Shown piece after piece: positions 16,777 through 24,392 of a stretch of DNA of 41,819 nt (positions are counted from its first letter, which is position 1; every line of letters starts with the position of its first letter). The translations under genes and the position numbers were made by a program. The notes beneath the pieces were generated by a model, which was given only the letters and a program-made list of their open reading frames with translations, was not told the DNA's origin and searched no databases. The stretch is from Paenibacillus barengoltzii NBRC 101215 (GTDB lineage: Bacteria > Bacillota > Bacilli > Paenibacillales > Paenibacillaceae): positions 1 to 41,819 of the forward strand of contig NZ_BILV01000055.1 in NCBI RefSeq assembly GCF_004000745.1, written 5' to 3'.

Positions 16777-17640
16777 TTAACGTTGCTTGGTGCGTGCGCG
16801 CGTGCTTGTCCGATATGGCGGCTGACAGTTCGGGCAAAAATGAGTGCCCCGCCCTCCTACGACAGTCTTCACCACCGGCCCTCCGCAGTTCAGACAAGGC
16901 TCTCCTTGGCGACCATACATCCGCAAGGAATGTTGGAACATCCCCATTTCCCCTTGTCCGTTCACATATGATTTGATGGAGGAACCCCCTGCTTCTACCG
17001 CTTCGGTTAACGTCTCAATGATGGCGGTATGGAGCCGCTCCAACTGTGTCTGGTTCAGCTTGTCCGCCGGATATTCCGGATGGATGCCCGCCCGAAACAA
17101 TGCTTCATCTACATATATATTCCCCAATCCAACGATGTATTCCTGGTTCAGCAGCGCCGGCTTAATTTTCGTCGTTCTCCGGGAGATTATGTCTTGGAAG
17201 GCTTGAAGGGTAAACGACTCCTCCAGCGGCTCCAATCCCAGCTTCACCAGCGGCTTGTTCGTAAACTCCTCCCCAGGAGCGAACAGATGCATCGTCCCAA
17301 ACTGGCGTACATCCTTGTAGCGGAGCTCCGTCCCGTCCGTGAACCGGAAGATGACATGGGTATGCTTCTCCACCTCTTCACCAGTCTGATACACCCCGTA
17401 ACGCCCTTCCATCCGCAAATGGGAGACGAGCACCAGGCCGTCCATGATGATCCGCAAAAATTTGCCGCGGCGTCCAATTTCTAAGATGGTATGGCCAGCA
17501 AGCTCGGCTTCAAACCGACGGATATCATCCGGCCGTTGGATGATGCGCGGCAGAAACACCTGCACGCTTTGGATCGTCTTGCCCACGATCAATTGGGTTA
17601 AGGTCCGTCGGACCGTTTCCACCTCCGGCAATTCCGGCAT
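16777..17640 (-). CDS. mutM: formamidopyrimidine-DNA glycosylase (MutM/Fpg)
   Basis: Base-excision repair enzyme that removes 8-oxoguanine and formamidopyrimidines and nicks the strand. The 287 residues start MPELPEVETVRRTL, giving the catalytic Pro2 and Glu3. The conserved Lys is in GRRGKFL (about residue 57-60). The helix-two-turn-helix is followed by a zinc finger, CLNCGGPVVKTVVGGRGTHF then CPNC. The short C-terminal extension is basic (RTSTRARTKQR). It begins 43 bp after polA, behind GAGGTGAGAGG. Confidence 0.97.
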   Translation of the reverse strand: MPELPEVETVRRTLTQLIVGKTIQSVQVFLPRIIQRPDDIRRFEAELAGHTILEIGRRGKFLRIIMDGLVLVSHLRMEGRYGVYQTGEEVEKHTHVIFRFTDGTELRYKDVRQFGTMHLFAPGEEFTNKPLVKLGLEPLEESFTLQAFQDIISRRTTKIKPALLNQEYIVGLGNIYVDEALFRAGIHPEYPADKLNQTQLERLHTAIIETLTEAVEAGGSSIKSYVNGQGEMGMFQHSLRMYGRQGEPCLNCGGPVVKTVVGGRGTHFCPNCQPPYRTSTRARTKQR

Positions 17641-17683
17641 ATCCTCTCACCTCAATCTAAGTTGTTGTCGGGGGTGGCGGAGC

Positions 17684-20344
17684 TTACTTCGCTTCGTACC
17701 AATTTAATCCGCTCGATACTTCCGCTTTTAATGGTACGGAGAGCTCTAACGCTTTCCCCATCGTTTCCGGAACCAGCTTGCTCATAAGTTCCAGCTCTTC
17801 CGGCGGCACCTCGAACACCAATTCGTCATGCACCTGCAAGAGCATGCGGCTCTTTAATCCGTGCTTATGCAGTTCCTCGTCCATGCGTACCATCGCCAAC
17901 TTGATGATATCCGCCGCTGTCCCCTGAATTGGCGTATTCATCGCCGTCCGTTCCGCGAAGGAACGCAAATTGAAGTTCGAGGCGTTAATTTCCGGCAGAT
18001 AACGGCGACGCTCCAGCAGCGTTTTCACATATCCATCACGCTTCGCAGTCTTCACGATCTCATCCATGTAACGTCGAACCCCTTGGAAGGCATTAAAATA
18101 TTGCTCAATAAAGCGAGCTGCTTCCTTCCGCGTAATGTTCAGGTTCTGGGACAGGCCGTAGTCGCTGATCCCATAGACGATGCCAAAGTTAACTGCCTTC
18201 GCCGAGCGCCGCATATTGGCGTCCACCTGATCTGGGCCTACGCCAAACACGTCCATAGCCGTCTTCGTGTGGATGTCCATATCGTGCAGGAACGCTTCCT
18301 GCAGCCCCGGATCCCCGGAAATATGCGCTAACACCCGAAGCTCGATTTGCGAGTAGTCCGCGGACAGAATAAACCATCCTTCCTCAGACGGTACAAATAC
18401 CTTACGGATTTTGCGGCCTTCCTCCAACCGAATCGGGATGTTCTGCAGGTTTGGATATTGGCTGCTCAAGCGGCCGGTAGCGGCAATCGTCTGCCGGAAA
18501 TACGTATGCACCTTGCCGGTCTTCGGTGAAATTTCCTTCAGCAGCCCCTCGACATAGGTCGATTGCAGCTTGGCCAACTGGCGGTATTCCAAAATAAACT
18601 GCACGATCTCATGATAAGGCGCCAGCTTCTCCAGCACTTCCGCATCTGTGGAGTAGCCGGTTTTCGTCTTCTTGATGACCGGCAGGCCCAGCTTATCGAA
18701 CAGAATTTCCCCTAATTGCTTCGTGGAATTGATATTAAACTCCTGGCCGGCGATTTCATAAATGCGCGCAACCAATTTATTGATTTGGGCTTCAAATTCT
18801 ACACCCAGTTCTTTCAAGGCTTCCTTGTTAACGGCAACCCCTTGCTTCTCCATATCGGCCAAAATCCGAGACAGCGGCATTTCCAGTTCATAAAATAATT
18901 TCTCCATCTCGTATTTCGCCAAGTCCTCACGTTGCAAAGGCAGGATCCGCAGCAATGCATCCGCCTTGCGGGCCAGATGACGACTTAACACTGCCTGCTC
19001 CGGCACTTTGAACTTCGCGCCTTTGCCATACACCTCGTCGTCTCCAGGTACCTGCGGCAGCTGGTATTTCACAGCCAGCCCGCTGATCGTCTGATCACTC
19101 TCCGTCGGATCAAGCAAATAAGCCGCCAGCTGAACGTCGTGCTCAGCTCCAGCAAACGCTACACCATGCCAGAACAGCACCAAGTCAGCCCGGTGCAGAT
19201 CATACCCGCGCTTGGGCACCTGATCGTCCGCCAGCCAAGCACGTACATCTGCCGCCTCCTCCGCTTGCAACACGTCAAAAGGCAAGTAATAATGACGGCT
19301 GGCCGTAGACAGCACCATCCCCATCATTTCGGCCTGATGCGGGTTCTCCCCGTGGGACTCCACGATGATTCCCTCGATGTTTGGCAAATCGGCCGTAAGC
19401 TCCTGAAGGTTGTCCAAGTCCACCGTGGTCACCTGGATGTCCACCTGCTCCGCGCGAGCTCCTTCACCGCTTGCATGCTCGCCGCCGGCAAAGTTCATCC
19501 GCTCCAGCAGCGACTTAAACTCCAGCTTGCGCAGCATCGGCACCGCGGATTCCTCCGGAATGCCGTCAAACTTCATTTCCTCCCAGGAGCGTTCAATCGG
19601 AACCTCGCGGAAAATGGTTGCCAGCTGCTTGCTCATGCGGGCATCGTCGGCGTGATTCACCAGATTTTCCTTCATCTTGCCCTTCAATTCGTCGGTATGG
19701 GCCAGCACTTCCTCAACGGAACCGTATTGATGCAGCAATTTCAAAGCCGTCTTCTCGCCGATTCCCGGTACTCCTGGAATATTATCGGACGTATCTCCCA
19801 TCAGCCCCTTCAAATCGATGATTTGCAGCGGCTTCAGTCCATATTTCTCTTCGATTTGCTGCGGGCCGTAAGGCTCAACTTCACTGACACCTTTGCGCGT
19901 TAACGCCACTTTCACCCGATCGCTGACGACTTGCAGCATATCCTTATCCCCGGTCACAACCAGCACTTCGTGACCAGCCTCTTCCGCTCGTTTGCTCAAG
20001 GTGCCGATAATGTCGTCCGCTTCGTAACCGGACAGTTCAAACCAGGCGATGCCAAAGCTCTCCAGCAGCTCGCGCATCAGCGGAAATTGCTCGGACAGCT
20101 CCGGCGGCGTTTTCTCGCGTCCACCCTTATACTCCTGATACCCTTCATGTCGGAACGTCACCTTGCCCGCATCAAAGGCAACCAACATATGGGTAGGGCG
20201 TTCCTCCTGGATCAGACGCAACAGCATATTGGTGAAACCGTAAACGGCATTCGTATGCAATCCGTTGGAGTTCGTAAGCGGCGGCATCGCAAAAAATGCC
20301 CGGTAAATGATGCTGTTCCCATCTATAAGAATCAATTTTTCCAT
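17684..20344 (-). CDS. polA: DNA polymerase I
   Basis: Repair and Okazaki-fragment-processing polymerase, 886 residues. The N-terminal 5' nuclease (residues 1-290) has LIDGNSIIYRAFFAMPPL, YEADDIIGTL and LKGLMGDTSDNIPGVPGIGEKTA with its metal-binding acidic residues. The 3'-5' exonuclease domain (about 300-470) lacks the DxE motif; GIIVESHGENPH stands there, so proofreading is probably absent, as in other Bacillales. The polymerase domain has motif A (DYSQIELRVLAHISGD), motif B (RRSAKAVNFGIVYG) and motif C (VHDELVFE). It is the first gene of polA-mutM-coaE-transglycosylase. Confidence 0.98.
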   Translation of the reverse strand: MEKLILIDGNSIIYRAFFAMPPLTNSNGLHTNAVYGFTNMLLRLIQEERPTHMLVAFDAGKVTFRHEGYQEYKGGREKTPPELSEQFPLMRELLESFGIAWFELSGYEADDIIGTLSKRAEEAGHEVLVVTGDKDMLQVVSDRVKVALTRKGVSEVEPYGPQQIEEKYGLKPLQIIDLKGLMGDTSDNIPGVPGIGEKTALKLLHQYGSVEEVLAHTDELKGKMKENLVNHADDARMSKQLATIFREVPIERSWEEMKFDGIPEESAVPMLRKLEFKSLLERMNFAGGEHASGEGARAEQVDIQVTTVDLDNLQELTADLPNIEGIIVESHGENPHQAEMMGMVLSTASRHYYLPFDVLQAEEAADVRAWLADDQVPKRGYDLHRADLVLFWHGVAFAGAEHDVQLAAYLLDPTESDQTISGLAVKYQLPQVPGDDEVYGKGAKFKVPEQAVLSRHLARKADALLRILPLQREDLAKYEMEKLFYELEMPLSRILADMEKQGVAVNKEALKELGVEFEAQINKLVARIYEIAGQEFNINSTKQLGEILFDKLGLPVIKKTKTGYSTDAEVLEKLAPYHEIVQFILEYRQLAKLQSTYVEGLLKEISPKTGKVHTYFRQTIAATGRLSSQYPNLQNIPIRLEEGRKIRKVFVPSEEGWFILSADYSQIELRVLAHISGDPGLQEAFLHDMDIHTKTAMDVFGVGPDQVDANMRRSAKAVNFGIVYGISDYGLSQNLNITRKEAARFIEQYFNAFQGVRRYMDEIVKTAKRDGYVKTLLERRRYLPEINASNFNLRSFAERTAMNTPIQGTAADIIKLAMVRMDEELHKHGLKSRMLLQVHDELVFEVPPEELELMSKLVPETMGKALELSVPLKAEVSSGLNWYEAK

Positions 20345-20424
20345 ACGACACCTCGTCCACAGTATTCTACCTTATCCTATGATAACACAGGGGCCATCTC
20401 GATAACACCAAAGCCGGTCTTGGA

Positions 20425-20473
20425 AAAGAAAAACCGGCCGCAGCCTGCGTAATTTCGCAAGCTGCGACCGGTT
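20425..20473 (-). terminator. terminator of pstB2-phoU
   Basis: On the minus strand AACCGGTCGCAGC pairs with GCTGCGGCCGGTT, with an inner TGCG/CGCA helix, followed by TTTCTTTT. It separates phoU from polA. Confidence 0.9.
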
Positions 20474-20500
20474 GGACGCACGTAAAACTCCTCTTGAAAG

Positions 20501-21160
20501 TTATTGATTCAGGTCCGGACGATGCCCGGTCACCAGGTAAACGGCACTTTCCCCGATATTGGTTGCATGGTCGGCGATTCGCTCGATGTATCGGCCTACC
20601 AACGTCAGCAGCATCGCCTGCTGGAGGGATTCCGGGTTATTGATCATATATCCGTACAACTCTTGAATCATCTGGCTGTACAGGTGATCCACTTCGTCAT
20701 CATCCTTGGCCATCTTATAAGCCAGATCGGTATTCTCATCCAAATACGATTGCAGCGATTCTCGTACCATTAGAACAACCAGCTCGGACATCTTCGGGAT
20801 ATCGATGAGCGGCTTGATTAATTTCTGGCCTTCCAGCCGCAGGGTGACCTTCGCGACATCGATGGCCAAGTCGCCCATCCGCTCCAAATCGCTGGAAATT
20901 TTAAACGCTACAATAATCCGCCGCAGGTCCTTGGCCACCGGTTGCTGCGTCACGATCAGGCGCGAGCCGATGTCCATCACTTGCTCCTCCATTTTGTTCA
21001 GCTCGACATCGCGTTCAATGATCGTTTTCGCTTTGGCCGAGTCCAGCGCCTGCAGGGCATGGATTGCCTCCGTCAGCGCCGCTTCTACATGCTCGCCCAT
21101 CTTTCTCAGCAGCTGCCGTAAATCCTCCAGATTCTGATCAAATTCCTTTCTTTGAATCAT
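20501..21160 (-). CDS. phoU: phosphate signalling regulator PhoU
   Basis: Cytoplasmic regulator that couples Pst transport activity to PhoR signalling and limits phosphate uptake. The 219 residues form two repeated three-helix bundles. The metal-binding signatures are the first E/DxxxD set (IERDVELNKMEEQVMDI, about residues 48-64) and the second near DDDEVDHLYSQM (about 150-162), with PVAKDLRRIIVAFKISSDLERMGDLAIDVAKV between and YIERIADHATNIGESAVYLVTG near the end. It is 18 bp after pstB2 and has AAGGAGG before its ATG. Confidence 0.97.
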   Translation of the reverse strand: MIQRKEFDQNLEDLRQLLRKMGEHVEAALTEAIHALQALDSAKAKTIIERDVELNKMEEQVMDIGSRLIVTQQPVAKDLRRIIVAFKISSDLERMGDLAIDVAKVTLRLEGQKLIKPLIDIPKMSELVVLMVRESLQSYLDENTDLAYKMAKDDDEVDHLYSQMIQELYGYMINNPESLQQAMLLTLVGRYIERIADHATNIGESAVYLVTGHRPDLNQ

Positions 21161-21178
21161 CTTGCTGCAGCCTCCTTG

Positions 21179-21934
21179 TTATCCGAAACGACCGGAAATG
21201 TAATCTTCAGTGCGTGGATCCTGCGGCGTGGAGAAGAGCTTCTGCGTATCATCCGCTTCCACAATTTCTCCGTTCAGGAAGAAGACCGTCTTCCCCGAGA
21301 TGCGAGCCGCCTGGTGCATGTTATGAGTGACCATCACAATCGTATAGTTATCTTTTAATTGCTGCACCAGCTCCTCAATTTTGAGGGTAGAGATCGGGTC
21401 CAGCGCTGAAGTGGCTTCATCCATAAGCAAAATATCCGGCTGCACGGCGATCGCCCGAGCGATGCAAAGCCGCTGCTGTTGCCCGCCAGACAAACTCAGT
21501 GCCGACCGTTTCAGAAAATCCTTCACCTCGTCCCACAGTACAGCCTGGCGAAGGCTGCGTTCCACGATTTCATCCAGCTCCGCTTTATTCTTGATGCCGT
21601 GTAACCTTGGACCGTAAGCTACATTGTCATAAATCGATTTCGGAAAAGGATTGGGCTGCTGAAACACCATCCCTACCTGTTTGCGTAAAGCCTCTACCTC
21701 GACATCATCACTGTAGATGTCCGTATCGGAAATTCGGACAACCCCTTCAATCCGCGTGCCCGGAATCATATCATTCATCCGGTTCAATGTGCGGAGAAGC
21801 GTCGATTTTCCGCAGCCGGAGGGGCCGATGAATGCGGTGATGGCTTTTTCCGGAATATCCAGGGAAACGTCCTTTAACGCATGGAATCGGTCATAGTATA
21901 GGTTTAGTTTTTGAATCCGGATGATCGGTTTCAT
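21179..21934 (-). CDS. pstB: phosphate ABC transporter ATPase PstB (copy 2)
   Basis: A second PstB, 251 residues, with Walker [10 protein letters not shown], signature LSGGQQQRL, Walker [23 protein letters not shown], and the [11 protein letters not shown] switch region. It ends in DYISGRFG like copy 1. It has no permease genes beside it and is paired with phoU, under its own array of PhoP boxes. It could power the same PstCA channel, replace copy 1 in PhoU signalling, or serve a distant permease. The ATG has GAAGGAGAG upstream. Confidence 0.96.
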   Translation of the reverse strand: MKPIIRIQKLNLYYDRFHALKDVSLDIPEKAITAFIGPSGCGKSTLLRTLNRMNDMIPGTRIEGVVRISDTDIYSDDVEVEALRKQVGMVFQQPNPFPKSIYDNVAYGPRLHGIKNKAELDEIVERSLRQAVLWDEVKDFLKRSALSLSGGQQQRLCIARAIAVQPDILLMDEATSALDPISTLKIEELVQQLKDNYTIVMVTHNMHQAARISGKTVFFLNGEIVEADDTQKLFSTPQDPRTEDYISGRFG

Positions 21935-22175
21935 TGCAGCTCTCCTTCACCAAAAATACGTCTATGTCACCGGTCCACGTCTCGAAGAAGCCGTTACAGA
22001 CCGGGGAATGCCAAGCAAACTTGAAGCACGGTACCCGCCAATCGCGAGCCCGTGCTAGTTCTTGATCGATTTAGTTCCTGTACACATATTCTCGATTTAT
22101 CTTGTGTCAATCAATTGAATTCTATCGCACTTATGTAAAATGACATGGGCTACATTGTAAACGGAGTGTAAAAAT
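21935..22175 (-). promoter_or_regulatory. PhoP-box promoter region of pstB2-phoU
   Basis: In the transcribed direction, TTTACA hexamers lie at 22167-22172, 22156-22161 and 22134-22139. The 11-bp register is kept through a degenerate copy at 22145-22150. A TAGAAT (22119-22124) 20 bp from that degenerate copy is a possible -10. The leader that follows is about 170 bases and contains a hairpin with AGCACG/CGTGCT ends (22025-22056) that has no T run. Confidence 0.82.
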
Positions 22176-23402
22176 TTACGAAAGTGATGTTAAATGCTGC
22201 AGCTCCATGAGCACAATTCGCGTTCGCTCGGCCGCCATTTCGGATGAGCGAAACATCTCCTGGCTGCGCTGCTCTGCCACCCGAGCCGACTCCACCAGCG
22301 ATTGGAACGTCCCGTCCGCGTTCACAACCCGCTCATGACTCTCCGCCATCTCCTCCACAGTTGAAGTGGCGGTGGCAGCCGTTTGCTGAATGAAGTGATT
22401 TACAGCCCCCAATGTCTCGCTAATTTCCTCTGAGAAGCGCTTGGTCTGCAAGGCTAGCTTACGAACCTCGGAGGCGACGACTGCAAAACCGCGGCCGTGC
22501 TCGCCGGCATGTGCCGCTTCAATGGAGGCGTTCATCGCAAGCATGCCGCTTTGGTCCGCAAGGCGGCGGATATGATCCGCCACTGATGAGATCTGCTGCA
22601 TCTGCTCCAGCAGCTTGGCCATTTGCTTCTCTTGGAAACGAGCCATCTCAAGCACCCGGGTAAACGACGCCTTGACAGCTTCAAGCTCTTGCCGCCCCGC
22701 CAACGATAATGCGTTCATCTGTTCTAATTCCTGCCAGCTTCGTTTTGCCGATTCCGCCACATCTCCCATCGAGTATTCGATCTCTACGATCCGGTCCCGG
22801 CTGTCACGCACCGCCGCTTGCCTTGCTTCCTCTGCCTCCCGTTGCAGCTCCCGAGACATCTGCATCAAATCCTGAATCGTCAGAATCCCGTAATATTTGC
22901 CTTGATCGGTCAGGATGAGCCCATCATAGAAGGAGGCTCCCTCCCTTCCCAACGCCAAATCCAGCAGTTCACCTGCTGTTGTGTCCACCTCGCAAATCAA
23001 AGGCTGCTGCTCGGCAAACTGAAATATTGCGACTTCATAAAAGAGATCAGCAGCAAACCGACCCGCCATATGGCGAAAAAACCGATCCCTCATCAACAGC
23101 CCCAGAGGTATGTGATCATCATCACAAACCACGATACACGGAAGATCAGGCTGACGTTGAAACTGCCCCATCACCTGACGACAGGGAACCTCCGGGCCAA
23201 TAACCGGTACTTTGCGACAGAAAGAACGGGCTTCCACCGTTGTGATCACTTTACTGCCTGCTCCTGCCTGCCCTCCATTCGAGCGTTCCTCATACCTCAC
23301 CGATGCCGCACGGTGAATCTCGCCTGCTTCGCCGCTTGCTGTCCCGCTCTTTGTCTCTTTATCTGTCGAGCTTTCCAGCACTGCTATGGCCTGTTTAACC
23401 AA
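22176..23402 (-). CDS. soluble CBS domain-MCP signalling protein
   Basis: A 408-residue protein without a membrane segment. Residues about 65-185 look like a CBS-pair sensor of the kind seen in GGDEF/EAL proteins (CIVVCDDDHIPLGLLMRDRFF, then DGLILTDQGKYYGILTIQDL). A coiled coil follows (RELQREAEEARQAAVRDSRD). The C-terminus is a methyl-accepting signalling domain with its tip ADQSGMLAMNASIEAAHAGE and GRGFAVVASEVRKLA, the part that contacts CheA and CheW. The start is a TTG nine bases after GGGGGAG, with a stop codon just upstream in frame. It lies between phoP and pstB2 and has its own PhoP-box-like promoter. A cytoplasmic chemoreceptor tied to phosphate status is inferred; the ligand, perhaps a nucleotide, is unknown. 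Confidence 0.85.
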   Translation of the reverse strand: MVKQAIAVLESSTDKETKSGTASGEAGEIHRAASVRYEERSNGGQAGAGSKVITTVEARSFCRKVPVIGPEVPCRQVMGQFQRQPDLPCIVVCDDDHIPLGLLMRDRFFRHMAGRFAADLFYEVAIFQFAEQQPLICEVDTTAGELLDLALGREGASFYDGLILTDQGKYYGILTIQDLMQMSRELQREAEEARQAAVRDSRDRIVEIEYSMGDVAESAKRSWQELEQMNALSLAGRQELEAVKASFTRVLEMARFQEKQMAKLLEQMQQISSVADHIRRLADQSGMLAMNASIEAAHAGEHGRGFAVVASEVRKLALQTKRFSEEISETLGAVNHFIQQTAATATSTVEEMAESHERVVNADGTFQSLVESARVAEQRSQEMFRSSEMAAERTRIVLMELQHLTSLS

Positions 23403-23454
23403 CCTGCTTCACTCCCCCATATGTAAACACTGCGTTCAATCTAATCATAGAGGG

Positions 23455-23497
23455 AGAATATTAAGTCTTTGCACCTAGGATGTTAGGTCTATGTAAA
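23455..23497 (-). promoter_or_regulatory. PhoP-box-like promoter of the CBS-MCP gene
   Basis: TTTACA (23492-23497) and CTAACA (23481-23486) are 11 bp apart and are followed after 20 bp by TATTCT (23455-23460). This is the same geometry as the pstS promoter. The first box lies inside the T run of the phoP terminator. Confidence 0.6.
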
Positions 23498-23534
23498 AAA
23501 AAGAACGTCCACCCTCAAAGTTACATGATGGACG
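23495..23534 (-). terminator. terminator of phoP
   Basis: On the minus strand CGTCCATC pairs with GGTGGACG and is followed by TTC and eight T. The 5' arm of the stem lies in the last codons of phoP. Confidence 0.85.
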
Positions 23535-24246
23535 CTTGCTTCTTATTGACAACCAGCTTATAGCCGACACCGCGAATGGAATCGATATGCACAGACTGCG
23601 GATCCAGCTCCAGCTTCTTGCGCAGTGAGCTGACGTGCACATCCACCGTCCGCTGTCCTCCAATATAATCAAATCCCCACACGGCGTTCATCAGATCGTC
23701 TCGAGTCATGACCACACCGGGCTTGCGGGCCAAGTACAACAGCACCTCAAATTCCTTAGGTCTCAGCGTGATAGGTTCCCCGTTCAGCGTCACCTCGTAT
23801 TTCTCGGGGTAGATCGCCAAGGGGCCCAGCACGATATGGGAAGTATCCTGCTTGGCTGGCTGCTCGCGTTCTTCCTGGCCGGTGGAACGGCGGAGAACAG
23901 CAGCAACGCGAGCCAGCAGCTCCGCAACGCCAAAGGGCTTCGTGATATAATCGTCAGCACCGGATTTCAAGCCTTGGACGACCTCTTCCTCCGCATTTTT
24001 GGCGGTCAGAATAATCACTGGCGTCTTCACGCCCTCGCTGCGAAGCTTCGTCATGATCTCGAAACCGTTCATGCCCGGCAACATCAAATCAAGCAAGATC
24101 AGATCAAAATCCTGCCGAAGTGCGGTTTCGTAACCGGTTTGCCCGTGATCCTCTACGATAACTTCATAGCCTTCGTTCGTCAGGTTGTAAGACAAAAGCC
24201 GGGATAACGTCGGTTCATCTTCGATAACCAATAGACGTTGAGTCAT
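23521..24246 (-). CDS. phoP: response regulator PhoP (OmpR family)
   Basis: DNA-binding response regulator of phosphate starvation, 241 residues. The ATG at 24246 (MTQRLLVIEDEP) has GGAGGG upstream. The receiver domain has the acidic pair ED at 9-10, the phosphorylated D53 in LLDLMLPG, the switch Thr in ILTAKNAEEE, and Lys in DDYITKPFG. The winged-helix domain (about 135-235) has ITLRPKEFEVLLYLARKPG, the recognition helix VDVHVSSLRKKLE and the wing SIRGVGYKL. PhoP boxes at 24327-24343 suggest autoregulation. It lies downstream of phoR, the reverse of the usual phoP-phoR order. Confidence 0.93.
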   Translation of the reverse strand: MTQRLLVIEDEPTLSRLLSYNLTNEGYEVIVEDHGQTGYETALRQDFDLILLDLMLPGMNGFEIMTKLRSEGVKTPVIILTAKNAEEEVVQGLKSGADDYITKPFGVAELLARVAAVLRRSTGQEEREQPAKQDTSHIVLGPLAIYPEKYEVTLNGEPITLRPKEFEVLLYLARKPGVVMTRDDLMNAVWGFDYIGGQRTVDVHVSSLRKKLELDPQSVHIDSIRGVGYKLVVNKKQASIM

Positions 24247-24326
24247 AGTACCCTCCATTTGTTAGCGGTACAAGTTCATGTCTGAACCAATATCACTTTA
24301 ATGACAAGCCCAGCATATCACGGCAA

Positions 24327-24343
24327 TGTTAACGTAGTGTAAA
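24327..24343 (-). promoter_or_regulatory. PhoP boxes upstream of phoP
   Basis: TTTACA (24338-24343) and TTAACA (24327-24332) lie 11 bp apart in the transcribed direction, in the 146 bp between phoR and phoP. The -10 is unclear; CATTAA near 24298-24303 is a candidate. Confidence 0.7.
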
Positions 24344-24392
24344 GTTCAACAAAAAACGGTTTACATTTTATTTTATGGTCCCCGGATCGTTC

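Noticed and set aside
22025..22056. Attenuator hairpin in the pstB2 leader
   Set aside because: AGCACG/CGTGCT pair across a 20-base loop but no T run or competing helix is visible.
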